A stretch of 64,000 nt of DNA from Arcticibacter eurypsychrophilus. Lineage in GTDB: Bacteria; Bacteroidota; Bacteroidia; Sphingobacteriales; Sphingobacteriaceae. The stretch covers positions 1 through 64,000 of the forward strand of contig NZ_MDFN01000001.1 of NCBI RefSeq assembly GCF_001730525.1, written 5' to 3'. The notes under the pieces are model-generated. The model saw only the letters and a list, made by a program, of their open reading frames with translations, searched no databases and was not told the DNA's origin. Shown here in pieces: positions 8,406 to 17,419 of this stretch. The position numbers and the translations under genes are program-made. How positions within the stretch are numbered: the first letter of the stretch is position 1; the number at the start of each line of letters is the position of its first letter.

Positions 8406-9056
8406 CTAAAGCAGTCGCAATACAAATGTTCCTAGTTTAGTTGGATATATATGATTGTCATAAATTTTTGTGACCAATTGTTTAAAAAGACCACTACGAA
8501 CGAATCTATCTTCCTCTGTATGAATACTTACATGTTTATATTGTGCTTCAGGTTCATTTAATACATCTGAAATTTGATTATGTAAATAACCCTCGCCCGT
8601 ATGCTTCATTACTAAGTAACTAGCTTTATGTTCAGAAAAATAGATATCTAGAAGTAAATGTTGAAAAGTATGTCTCGCCTGTTTATCTGTCAATAAGAGA
8701 AATAACTCATCAGCGAAGTCACCATAGGCACATACTGCCGCTAAGGTGGTTACGGATTTAATGTGCCCATTAATCTGACATCCCGGATAAGCTTACAAAA
8801 ACCAAATTTGTGAGCCCGCTACTTTTTCACTCTGTAAATAGAAAAAAGGTTGAGTAAAATCTGCCTGATGTGAAGTTGGCACCAATAATTGCCAATTCTC
8901 TTTGAATGTACCGACTAAATCCGCATTGACTTTAATAACGTTTCTTACTACTAGGCCTTTCTCTATTAATTCAATGATGCTTAACAATAAGACAGGCTTA
9001 TGAGGCGCCCTCCAATAAATTGTATTTGCTCGTTTCAGTCGAGAAAAGGCACTCAA
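8406..9056 (-). pseudogene. ScoMcrA-like HNH endonuclease with in-frame TAA and lost C-terminus
   Basis: The N-terminal part (8793-9056) reads FSRLKRANTIYWRAPHKPVL and LLSIIELIEKG, the sulfur-/modified-base recognition type domain found in HNH restriction enzymes. The frame continues through one in-frame TAA (8793-8795) into GHIKSVTTLAAVCAYGDF and then FVRSGLFKQLVTKIYDNHI, which is where the HNH domain normally begins. It ends prematurely after that, so no HNH catalytic residues remain. The protein was probably a type IV restriction nuclease. Confidence 0.7.
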
Positions 9057-9093
9057 ATATTTTTATACTGATTCTTCCAATTCCTTTTTTAGA

Positions 9094-9645
9094 TTACCCT
9101 ACCGCCAACTTCCCACTCTCTTTCCAAATATAAGCAGGCATAGGCTCCTGAAGCTTCCATTCCACGTTCATTGGCTTCTGACCACTTGTTCTCATAAAAT
9201 CAGCCTTCCCTAAAAATACATAAGACATGATATTTCCAAACTCATCCTCATTCTGCTCCCGTACAAAAATCAATATAGTTCTTCCAAGAATATGTTGCGA
9301 GATATAAGCTTGACCCGATGCATTATCAGGAGATGCTCTATTCTGAGACTGCCAATGAAAAAGCGATTCACTGATAGCATAATCATCATACAATGTAGTT
9401 GGCGAATACTCCTTTTCAGATTTCTTCAATGTCACGAATAATACCTCAGTTTTCAGTTCTTTATTTAAAGCAACACCTTCCCTATTTGACGACTTTTTAT
9501 CAAAGTGATGAAAATGTAAAGCAGTCAGAATTTCATCACGGTTATACCGGCTATGCATCCGTAAGGGCATTTCGTAATGAAGCTCAATATCCTTTTCTAT
9601 AAAGTCCACTCTATTAATTAATATTGCCAGGACCTCTTCCAGTTC
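9094..9645 (-). pseudogene. C-terminal DUF3427 part of the adjacent helicase, beyond an in-frame amber codon
   Basis: The 171-residue GTG-initiated frame at 9094-9609 is not a separate gene. It is in the same reading frame as 9646-12267 (offset 552 bases, divisible by three), and the linking codons ELEEVLAILINRVDF are open after the TAG at 9646-9648. It holds the conserved C-terminal half of DUF3427 (SRYNRDEILTALHFHHF, YVFLGKADF, MNVEWKLQEPMPAYIW). Without readthrough it would be untranslated or made as a fragment. Confidence 0.8.
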
Positions 9646-12267
9646 CTAAACCATAACAGGACTCGTCAACAGCGCTGTTAGACTTTCTTCCAAAGAACCA
9701 AATTGAAACTTAGGCCCGGCATCAAGCCAGACATCATAGTGAAACATGAGCTGAAAGAGTTGCTCCTCTTCAGTAGCATCCATCAAAACGAATCTTCCAG
9801 CAATTAGTCTTTGGATAAACCGAAAATAACTAATCGAATTCCCCTGCATCAACCGTTTAATACAACGGCTAATCTCCCTTTCATATGGCTCCGTAAATGG
9901 AGGAATTATCCCGGCATCGGCACATAACATCTTCCAACTTCCTCTTTTGTAAATTTGAGCCAGTTCCAACCGGTAGAAAGCAGTAAAATTTGCTAGATTC
10001 AAAACCAGAGTAGATTGGTGACTGAAATTAACGATCTTCGAAATCAGTTGGTTCCTGTTTAAGTTGAACGCCTTTTGGATGTTTTGCAAAATGACTTCCT
10101 TTGCCTTTTTCTCTAATATAATAGAACATCCTAGCGGAAGGTGTGGAAAATCATCTTCAATTTCTTTAAGAATTGACGTATGCGTTTTTCCAACTAAGGA
10201 CCTGAACTTATGTTCAAAGTCGTATTCTGCTCTAGCCTGACCAACGAAATCTAAAACCGTAAGGCAATCTTTACCTTCTGCTAATCTTAACCCTCTCCCT
10301 AATTGCTGCAAGAAGATGGTTAAACTCTCTGTTGGTCTTAAAAACAAAACCGTATCCAATTCAGGCACATCTACCCCTTCATTAAAAATATCAACGACGA
10401 AAAGATAATTGATCTCTTTATTTCGTAAACGTGATTTGGCTGATGCCCTATGTTCTTTGGCATTTTCACCCGTTAAATAATCAGCCTTTAAACCTGCATA
10501 TATAAACTTTTCAGCCATATAACGCGCATGTTCCGTACTTACGCAAAAACCTAATGCCCTGACCTCATTTAAATCGGTGAGGTATTTATCACAGTTAGAT
10601 AGAATCTCTGCGACACGCCGATCATCTTTAGTGTATATTTTTGTTAGCTCTTTACTTTCGTAACGACCATTCTTCCAAGCCACTGTATCAAGATCTATGG
10701 TATCTGAAACAGCAAAGTACTGAAAGGGACAAAGAAGTTTCCTATTCATGGCCTCAGGAAGTCTAATCTCTGCAGCAATAACATGACAGAAGTCTCTCAG
10801 AATATTGTCACCATCCATCCTTTCCGGCGTGGCTGTCAATCCTAGCAAGATCTGAGGTTCAAATTTCTCTAAAATTGGTCTATAACTACTTGCCGAGATA
10901 TGATGAACCTCATCTATGATGATAAAATCGTAAAACGATGCTGATAACTGAAGCTGTTCAATTCGATTATTTAAAGTCTGCACAGATGCAAACACATGAT
11001 CATACGAAGCAGGCTCCAAGCCATCCACCCATAGCTCCCCAAAGTTTGCATCCCTTAACACATGACGAAAAGTTTCTTGAGCCTGAATCAGAATCTCTTT
11101 TTTATGTGCGATAAATAAAAGCCTGGAACGAGAAGATTTATCTTTAAATCGTTTATAGTCAAAAGCCGAAATGACTGTCTTTCCGGTACCGGTTGCCGCT
11201 ACAAGCAAATTTTTATACCGCTGATGAATCGTTCTCTCTGTCGCCAGCTTTTCCAGGATCTCTGTCTGATAAGGATATGGATCCAGATTAAAAAAGGCAG
11301 TGATTCCAACAGCATTGTTGCTTTCTTTTGAAATTGCACCTTGTAAACGCGCTTTGTCCTCTCCGAGCTTATAATGTTCAAATTCCTTATCTTCCCAATA
11401 GGTGTCAAACGTCTTTTTAAACTTATCAATGATATGGCCAACTTCTTTAGTGGTGACCTTTAAATTCCATTCCAGCCCATTCGTTAAAGCAGACCTGGAA
11501 ATATTCGAGGAACCAATATATCCAGTATCGAAACTGGAGTTCCGTAGAAACAGATAAGCCTTGGCATGTAAACGTTCATGCGCAGTATTGTAGGAGACCT
11601 TGATCTCCGTATTTTTTAAACCAGCAAGAAACTCTACCGCCTTCACATCTGTCGCCCCCATATAGGTGGTGGTTATGATTCTAAGTTTCCGACCACTATT
11701 AGTAAACTCCTCCAATTCCTGCTTAAAAATTCGAATACCCGAGAATTTGATAAAGCTCACCAGCCAGCAAATCTCATCAGAAGAAAGGATTTCTTTCTTG
11801 ATCTCACTTTCCAGGGATAATCCGGAGTTACTTCCAGTGAAAAGCTCACTCTGGCTTAACCTGGTATAAGGCATAATCTGTTTAATCCTTTCGGCTAGAT
11901 TGGGATAAGGAAAGTCCACTTGATTAAAAACCGCTTGTAAAAGCTTGCCTTCATTCTCGATCAGATTATTTGATAATGTCAAGTCTGGAAGTTCACGAAT
12001 AAGTACCTGTACTATTTGATTCGATATCTCAATTTTCTTGAGGATATCACCATCGCCCTTTATAGAATTTAAAGCAAAATTTATGGTCTCCGATAAATAC
12101 TGACTTAGATATCTAGAGGCTTCTGCCTTATCTAAAGCTACACTGCTAATAAAAAAGGTGTTTTCCTTAAGATTCGCAAGCTTATTACTGACAATCTTAG
12201 TAATTAGTTGTTCGTAGATTCCTTCTTGTAATGGCATAGCATCTTTATATTTATCAAAAAATGTCAC
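9646..12267 (-). CDS. PLD-like nuclease / DEAD-box helicase / DUF3427 protein, interrupted by an amber codon
   Basis: A defence-type SF2 helicase. A PLD-like domain lies near residues 140-275 with HAK at 234-236 and GSSN at 252-255. Helicase motifs are GTGKT (360-364), DEVHH (452-456) and TAT (478-480), followed by the second RecA domain with QQLGRGLR. DUF3427 begins about residue 690 and continues past the TAG at 9646 for another 183 codons; the full length would be about 1057 residues. It lies 2 bases after the Fic gene, so the two were cotranscribed. It is either a fresh nonsense mutant or a truncated product; the truncated form keeps both enzymatic domains. Confidence 0.85.
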   Translation of the reverse strand: MTFFDKYKDAMPLQEGIYEQLITKIVSNKLANLKENTFFISSVALDKAEASRYLSQYLSETINFALNSIKGDGDILKKIEISNQIVQVLIRELPDLTLSNNLIENEGKLLQAVFNQVDFPYPNLAERIKQIMPYTRLSQSELFTGSNSGLSLESEIKKEILSSDEICWLVSFIKFSGIRIFKQELEEFTNSGRKLRIITTTYMGATDVKAVEFLAGLKNTEIKVSYNTAHERLHAKAYLFLRNSSFDTGYIGSSNISRSALTNGLEWNLKVTTKEVGHIIDKFKKTFDTYWEDKEFEHYKLGEDKARLQGAISKESNNAVGITAFFNLDPYPYQTEILEKLATERTIHQRYKNLLVAATGTGKTVISAFDYKRFKDKSSRSRLLFIAHKKEILIQAQETFRHVLRDANFGELWVDGLEPASYDHVFASVQTLNNRIEQLQLSASFYDFIIIDEVHHISASSYRPILEKFEPQILLGLTATPERMDGDNILRDFCHVIAAEIRLPEAMNRKLLCPFQYFAVSDTIDLDTVAWKNGRYESKELTKIYTKDDRRVAEILSNCDKYLTDLNEVRALGFCVSTEHARYMAEKFIYAGLKADYLTGENAKEHRASAKSRLRNKEINYLFVVDIFNEGVDVPELDTVLFLRPTESLTIFLQQLGRGLRLAEGKDCLTVLDFVGQARAEYDFEHKFRSLVGKTHTSILKEIEDDFPHLPLGCSIILEKKAKEVILQNIQKAFNLNRNQLISKIVNFSHQSTLVLNLANFTAFYRLELAQIYKRGSWKMLCADAGIIPPFTEPYEREISRCIKRLMQGNSISYFRFIQRLIAGRFVLMDATEEEQLFQLMFHYDVWLDAGPKFQFGSLEESLTALLTSPVMV

Positions 12268-12269
12268 CC

Positions 12270-13370
12270 TTAAGTTCGTATCAAACTATAGGCTGTATTT
12301 CGTCCTCCACCAGTTTCTTTTTCTAATATGCCTTTTTCTATTAGATCTTGTATATCTCTTAGCGCAGTATCCGGAGAACTCTTGGTCATCTTAGCCCATT
12401 TTGAACTTGTTAGCTTTCCGTAAAATTCATCGAGTAGTACACTAACCATATATTGCTGACGGCTATTTAACGAAACTCCACGGTTCTTTTCCCAAAAATG
12501 AGTTCTGTTTACAACGGCAGATAATGTTTCTTCCGTGTGATCCATGGCGTGAAACAAACAATCTAAAAACCAGCTTAACCAAGGGGTTATATCCAGATCA
12601 CCTTTCTGGGTTTGTTCCAGCATATCGTAGTATGTAGCTTTTTCCTGTAATATTTGCGCAGACATACTGTAAAAACGCTTGGAAGTTCCGTCGGCACGCG
12701 CGAGTTGCATATCGGTAATAGCCCGGGTTATACGACCGTTGCCGTCATCAAATGGATGTATCGTCACAAACCATAAATGCGCTATTGCTGCTTTCAATAC
12801 CAGATCGATAGTTGGTGCAGCATTAAACCAATTCAAAAACGAGTTCATTTCTGCCGATAATAGTTCAGCCTTGGGAGCCTCAAAGTGAATCTTCTCTTTA
12901 CCCATTGCCCCTGATACCACTTGCATTGGTCCCGCTTCAGGAGTGCGCCAAGCAGCAACCGTGATTTTATGCATCCCACTCCTTCCAGTTGGGAATAAAG
13001 CAGCGTGCCAATCATATAATCGATTTGCAGTTAAATCATCAGAATACCTTTGAGTTGCGTCTAACATCGTTTCAACCACCCCTTCTACATTCCGGTCGGT
13101 AGGCACTGCCCCTGCTAATTCAATACCCAGCCTGCGTGCTATAGAAGATCTTACCTGATCGGTGTTAAGCTTCACTCCCTCTATCTCGCTTGATTTAGTA
13201 ACATCCAATGTTAAGGTGTCTAATACTGCATTCTCCTGTAACTTGAAACCAGCCGAACTCATTAATCCTAATATACGTCCCTGGCGGTGTCGTACTTCAC
13301 CTAAACGAACATGTATCGCTTCGGTATCCCAATTGAACGAAGGCCAGCCTTTTAACTGATGTATGTACAT
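12270..13370 (-). CDS. Fic family protein (class II, DUF4172 N-terminus, winged-helix C-terminus)
   Basis: 366 residues. The Fic active site HPFDDGNGR is complete at 205-213; such enzymes usually transfer AMP from ATP onto target side chains. The inhibitory helix motif [ST]xxxE[GN] is visible as SSEIEG at 60-65, before the Fic core, which makes it class II and self-inhibited. The N-terminus looks like DUF4172 and the C-terminal 75 residues like a winged helix (DTALRDIQDLIEKGILEKE). It is the first gene of a pair with the PLD-helicase. It appears intact; the target is unknown. Confidence 0.88.
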   Translation of the reverse strand: MYIHQLKGWPSFNWDTEAIHVRLGEVRHRQGRILGLMSSAGFKLQENAVLDTLTLDVTKSSEIEGVKLNTDQVRSSIARRLGIELAGAVPTDRNVEGVVETMLDATQRYSDDLTANRLYDWHAALFPTGRSGMHKITVAAWRTPEAGPMQVVSGAMGKEKIHFEAPKAELLSAEMNSFLNWFNAAPTIDLVLKAAIAHLWFVTIHPFDDGNGRITRAITDMQLARADGTSKRFYSMSAQILQEKATYYDMLEQTQKGDLDITPWLSWFLDCLFHAMDHTEETLSAVVNRTHFWEKNRGVSLNSRQQYMVSVLLDEFYGKLTSSKWAKMTKSSPDTALRDIQDLIEKGILEKETGGGRNTAYSLIRT

Positions 13371-13668
13371 ATCATTGGGGATTATGCGGTAAATATATTC
13401 ATTTTTCTCCGCAGATTTGCGGACTATATATTACATATCCTTCGCATTGCATCAAATATGTATAAACGTGAGTGAGCTTTTGCTAGCTATGAAGATCGAG
13501 CCAATTTGGTGAATACAAAAGGACCCCACTTTAAATGATAATGGAATAGCCTTTTACTTTTCTATTAGTACCTTCCGTAATTTTCATTTCAGATTGTATG
13601 TCAAATTGCTAAATTTGAACTTACCTATTCGACTATTTGCAGCACAATTACACATTCAATTAAAGATA

Positions 13669-14220
13669 ATGTTTGATACGTCTTTAGAATATAAATTAGT
13701 ACAAATCAAGAGAAACCGATTCATTGATAAGGAAAGTTACCTTAAGGAATATATTTACCGTTTTTACAGACATAACTCGAAATGTTGCATCAAGTATATC
13801 GTATCTGTAAAAACCTATGAAAATGGATTGATGACGCTGGATTATTATCCTAAGCTAAATTTAACGCCAAAATTTAATTCCTTATATGACATACAGGACT
13901 TGCGTTATCGGATGCTGACCCGACAGAATTCATTTGGTGTAATTGGAGGAACAATACTAGACATTATGCTTGAGGTAAATAACCAAACAGGCAATAATGT
14001 ATGGGGATTTCTTGCCGCAAACTTACCGGATGAAACTTTAAATTCAAATAATAAGCGTTACCAAGTTTATAAAGAAGTTTTGCGCCGTACCTTTATACAT
14101 CACTTTGAGGTTTTTGGTAATAAGGAAAATAGCGCTATCTTTATGATACCCAAAGCGAAAGCATTAGACGTAGTAAAAATAATAGAACAATATGAACAGA
14201 TCTTCTCAGAAATCAATTAA
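13669..14220 (+). CDS. Hypothetical protein, about 183 aa
   Basis: A plus-strand frame runs from 13594, but the ATG at 13669 (MFDTSLEYKLVQIKRNRF) gives the more natural N-terminus. The protein is basic and aromatic, without a signal or membrane segment. It contains LMTLDYYPKLNLTPKFNSLY, FGVIGGTILDIMLEV and IHHFEVFGNKENSAIFMIPK, so it looks like a mixed alpha/beta globular protein. I do not recognise the family. It is one of the few plus-strand genes in the defence region, and its end overlaps the next small frame by 29 bases. Confidence 0.55.
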   Translation: MFDTSLEYKLVQIKRNRFIDKESYLKEYIYRFYRHNSKCCIKYIVSVKTYENGLMTLDYYPKLNLTPKFNSLYDIQDLRYRMLTRQNSFGVIGGTILDIMLEVNNQTGNNVWGFLAANLPDETLNSNNKRYQVYKEVLRRTFIHHFEVFGNKENSAIFMIPKAKALDVVKIIEQYEQIFSEIN

Positions 14221-14380
14221 TGATCAAAAAGCTGTTTATGAAATAGCCAAGGCTGGTTTTACTCCTGATGCCAAAGTAAGAATAGTTCGTTCTGCTAATA
14301 GTAGCCACTTTACTGGAATGTCACTTAGCATAGAAAGAGTAAGCGCCCTAATCATACCTGGTTATAAAATCAGAGGCTAA
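14192..14380 (+). CDS. Small hypothetical protein, 62 aa, overlapping the upstream gene
   Basis: A 62-residue frame starting inside the 3' end of the upstream gene (29-base overlap), with AKAGFTPDAKVRIVRSANSS and a C-terminal PGYKIRG. The overlap suggests translational coupling. The codons look protein-like, but I know no family. It ends 18 bases before the damaged mcrC copy 2, which runs the other way, so a truncated 3' end cannot be excluded. Confidence 0.4.
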   Translation: MNRSSQKSINDQKAVYEIAKAGFTPDAKVRIVRSANSSHFTGMSLSIERVSALIIPGYKIRG

Positions 14381-14398
14381 TATCACAGCCTCCAAACC

Positions 14399-15601
14399 TT
14401 ACAACAACCCTAACCCCCTTAAAATATTCACCCCTATCTCTTTAATCAAAAACCCTGTCCCCTCATTACTTACCCAAGCATCCGATACAATAATACCACA
14501 CGCTTTCTCCCCTAAATCACTTTTCTTAAAGTAGCTCACATTGGCAAAACCACCTTCCTGTAAATCTGCTTCACCTGGGAACAATAAGTAGCACTTAGCC
14601 GCATCAAAATAATGGTGATAGGCAAACATCTGCCTAAGATCATCCATACCTACATTTTTTACCTGGTTACAAATGTTTTTCCATTTTGTATCAATCACCA
14701 CAAATTCCTTTTCGCCAGAAATAACTGCCTTTTCAATCACGATATCCGGTTTTAGATACCTATGCGTAGATTGGTGATTCCAAAACTTAGTAGAGCGTTG
14801 GTTATAAATCACCAGTGTGCCGTCATTTGCTTTTTGCAACATCCTGTAAATGTATTCTTCCCATAATTTATTCATATCAAACAGAATAGCAATGGAATGA
14901 GAAGAACCAGAACTTATATCCGGACGATAGTTGAGCAAGAACAGTTTAGCAATTTGAATCGCAGACTTATATGATTCAGATTTCCGATCAAATATTAATT
15001 TATCAAACGTTGAGGCATCTACTTTCAGATCTTTCACATCAGCGAAATGAAGTTGCAACTGATAACATTGTGAAAGCAGATACTGATTATTACAAATCAG
15101 CGGTAAGATCTTAATCGCTTTACCCAAAATTTGGTGGAGTATGTGATCCCGGTCATAGGTAGCTTTCGATATATAAAACAGTTCTTTATGAACCACATTT
15201 TTGATAATATGCTTCTGCAGTAACAGCCTACCCTTTAAAGCGGTATGATTCACTTCTTCGGTTCTATATTTCTTAATTAAACCAGCACGAAGCAGATAAT
15301 TTACCTCATTAATAAATCGCTCGATATAAAGATCAAGAATAGCGTTACTCTTTAACTTAAAGCAAGCATTACAAACCGATGGAGTATCCAGGGAGCATCA
15401 AACACGTAACATGTTTATTAAAAAGCCCTGCCATTTATTATATTCATCCTCATCATTAAAATCAAAAGTCTTATCTGGCTTGGGAAGAATTTCTACAATT
15501 AAGTATCTTTTTACCGTTAAACAAACACCTGGTCTTGCGAAAGGAGTGGCTTCGATAAACGTTAATTTCACGGGGCCAAAAGAACCAGAAGAGCACGTCC
15601 G
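14399..15601 (-). pseudogene. mcrC copy 2: McrC-family gene with in-frame TGA and missing N-terminus
   Basis: The longest frame (14399-15253, 284 codons) carries the McrC core: ALKGRLLLQKHI, the nuclease strand KPDIVIEKAVISGEKEFVVI followed by DTKWK, and MDDLRQMFAYHHYF. The same frame continues upstream through FKLKSNAILDLYIERFINEV to a TGA at 15398-15400, and beyond it to an N-terminal part (VCLTVKRYLIVEILPKPDKT) that is open until 15602. The catalytic region is therefore intact, but the N-terminus is separated by a stop and no start codon or McrB partner is adjacent. Confidence 0.8.
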
Positions 15602-15791
15602 TCATTATTCAATCGAAGATTTGCACAGGAATCTCTTTTGGCTATAATACACCGAAAGCTGCCAAGAAAAGAATTGCTCGGATTTATCGAAAAAAAAACC
15701 ACAGCATCAAATTTACCAACTACAAATTATCCAATTTCCGTGAGTTAATTATGAGCCCTGGTAGCAAGAAGAAGATTAGCTAAGTCGCGTT

Positions 15792-17093
15792 CTATTTGAT
15801 ATTGCCTTTTATGATATCTTCAAAGATTTGATCGATGTAATTTTGCCAAGCCACAAGTAAGCTGTCTTTCATCAGCGGTTTTCCGGTGCTAATGAAAGAT
15901 TTAGTAAGCCGTTGTTCGATGACTGGATAATCGAGTAGAAGCATAGCTACTGCAACTTTAGCTGTTTCAAGGGAATCTTTCTCCTTTTTATCATTGTACA
16001 TGATGGTTATTGTTTTGCCAGCGTGGACAAATTCATTACGCTTTAAATATAATTCTGTAAGAATTTCAGATAGTTGTGGAACAGCTACATTCTTAATTTT
16101 GACCAAGCGTGGCAATATGGCTGATAAACGTAAACGCTTTTCATTTTTTGTCTGTGTCAGCAGGCTTTCAGCTGATGTCATGATCATCAGCGTAGAGATA
16201 GAAGTGTTTTGAATCAGGGCTTCATTAAAGAGTATCAGTGAATTTAGGAATAGCACTCTTAGCTTGTATGTATTTTCCGCCAAGATCATCGTCCTTATAA
16301 ATTTCAGCAATTTTCTTTGATGACTTTTTTCCGACAGCCAGTTCAGCTTAAAACGCATTACGGGATTGAAGTTTAGTGGTTCATGTCGCTGCCGCCAATT
16401 GTCTTTAGCTAAGATGGCGATATGTGAAGCTGGGTGAGTTGATTTTACAAGCGAAGCTATTGAGTTATAAAGACCATGATTTTCTAAATATATTTGCGCA
16501 TAATAATAGGTAGTTATCGCATAAATAGTAAGCCTCGAAATATTAAGCGCTTTGAAATGAATATTTGTACTTTGCTGTTTTTCCTTGATGCACAATAAGG
16601 GGTATCTTAGAAAGTCGGGCGAACGCGATTTTTCGGTATGTTCAAGTATGGATTCTGCATCTGCGAACTTTTTACCGGAGAATTTTGCAATAAGAATTAT
16701 CTTATCTTTCCTCGCTATGAGATGCGGAATAATCATGTAATTTCCGAACGCAATGACTTCACTGAAGTCGGCTTTTGGTATGGGCACAATAATCACATGA
16801 TTAGCAATGTTTAATAACAAATTCTTCCTAACGTACTCAATTATCTCTAAAACCTCATTCTCATCGAGATTTTTAGGAGCTGCCATCCGCTTCGTGATCT
16901 GACTTTCTAAAATCCAGTGAAACAGATCATCGTCGTAATACTCCTTTATCTCGGAGATTTTTATAATTTCATTCCCTAGATTTTCGTAAGGTTGGTCATA
17001 ATCAAAATCAAAATCGCCATCTTTAAAACTGGCGAATATATAGGCGTTAAATAACGATGATAAGACTTTCAATTGTTTTGGTGCTATGGTCAT
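15792..17093 (-). CDS. Apea-like HEPN-domain protein
   Basis: 433 residues. The C-terminal third contains ILTELYLKRNEFVHAGKTIT with the HEPN RNase motif RxxxxH as RNEFVH. This lies within a helical context typical of Apea-like HEPN proteins linked to abortive infection, where HEPN enzymes cleave RNA on phage sensing. The N-terminal two thirds show no domain I can name. Its start overlaps the 91-residue frame upstream by 47 bases in a different frame, so the two may be coupled genes or one gene split by a frameshift. Activity is inferred from the motif. Confidence 0.65.
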   Translation of the reverse strand: MTIAPKQLKVLSSLFNAYIFASFKDGDFDFDYDQPYENLGNEIIKISEIKEYYDDDLFHWILESQITKRMAAPKNLDENEVLEIIEYVRKNLLLNIANHVIIVPIPKADFSEVIAFGNYMIIPHLIARKDKIILIAKFSGKKFADAESILEHTEKSRSPDFLRYPLLCIKEKQQSTNIHFKALNISRLTIYAITTYYYAQIYLENHGLYNSIASLVKSTHPASHIAILAKDNWRQRHEPLNFNPVMRFKLNWLSEKSHQRKLLKFIRTMILAENTYKLRVLFLNSLILFNEALIQNTSISTLMIMTSAESLLTQTKNEKRLRLSAILPRLVKIKNVAVPQLSEILTELYLKRNEFVHAGKTITIMYNDKKEKDSLETAKVAVAMLLLDYPVIEQRLTKSFISTGKPLMKDSLLVAWQNYIDQIFEDIIKGNIK

Positions 17094-17322
17094 AGTTTTC
17101 TATAGTAGTCATTAGCACCGTCGGGTGCATCACGATATCTTTATTATTATTGAACTCCAAAATTTCGTAGTCATTGGCAAAATCATTATCAGAAATGATT
17201 AAATATGATTTTAGATAAAATTCAAGGTCGTCTTGCTCTGCGATATGAATCGTGGTGTTGCGGTAGAGCTTCACTTTATCTTTGATATCATAAGTACCAG
17301 TATGTTCATTGTAGGTAACCAA
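17047..17322 (-). CDS. Short protein (91 aa) overlapping the HEPN gene
   Basis: 91 residues, acidic, with YRNTTIHIAEQDDLEFYLKS and NDYEILEFNNNKDIVMHPTV. The last 16 codons overlap the start of the HEPN gene in another frame. Either it is a separate small partner translated just before the HEPN toxin, or it is the displaced N-terminus of the same protein after a frameshift. I cannot decide from sequence alone. No recognised domain. Confidence 0.45.
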   Translation of the reverse strand: MVTYNEHTGTYDIKDKVKLYRNTTIHIAEQDDLEFYLKSYLIISDNDFANDYEILEFNNNKDIVMHPTVLMTTIENYDHSTKTIESLIIVI

Positions 17323-17419
17323 TGCGAACCTATAAGTAATTACGCCGTAATTTAAATTTCAATAAATTCTTAGGTGCTGCCAGAAATTGACGGCTCTACT
17401 GGGATGGTTTGCATATTGA

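Noticed and set aside
9646-9648. The TAG could be read as an unusual amino acid such as pyrrolysine
   Set aside because: No supporting machinery is seen and this phylum is not known to do it generally; the neighbouring TAA-interrupted gene points to decay.
15411-15647. Plus-strand 78-codon frame
   Set aside because: It is antisense to the N-terminal part of mcrC copy 2, whose minus-strand codons make family sense.
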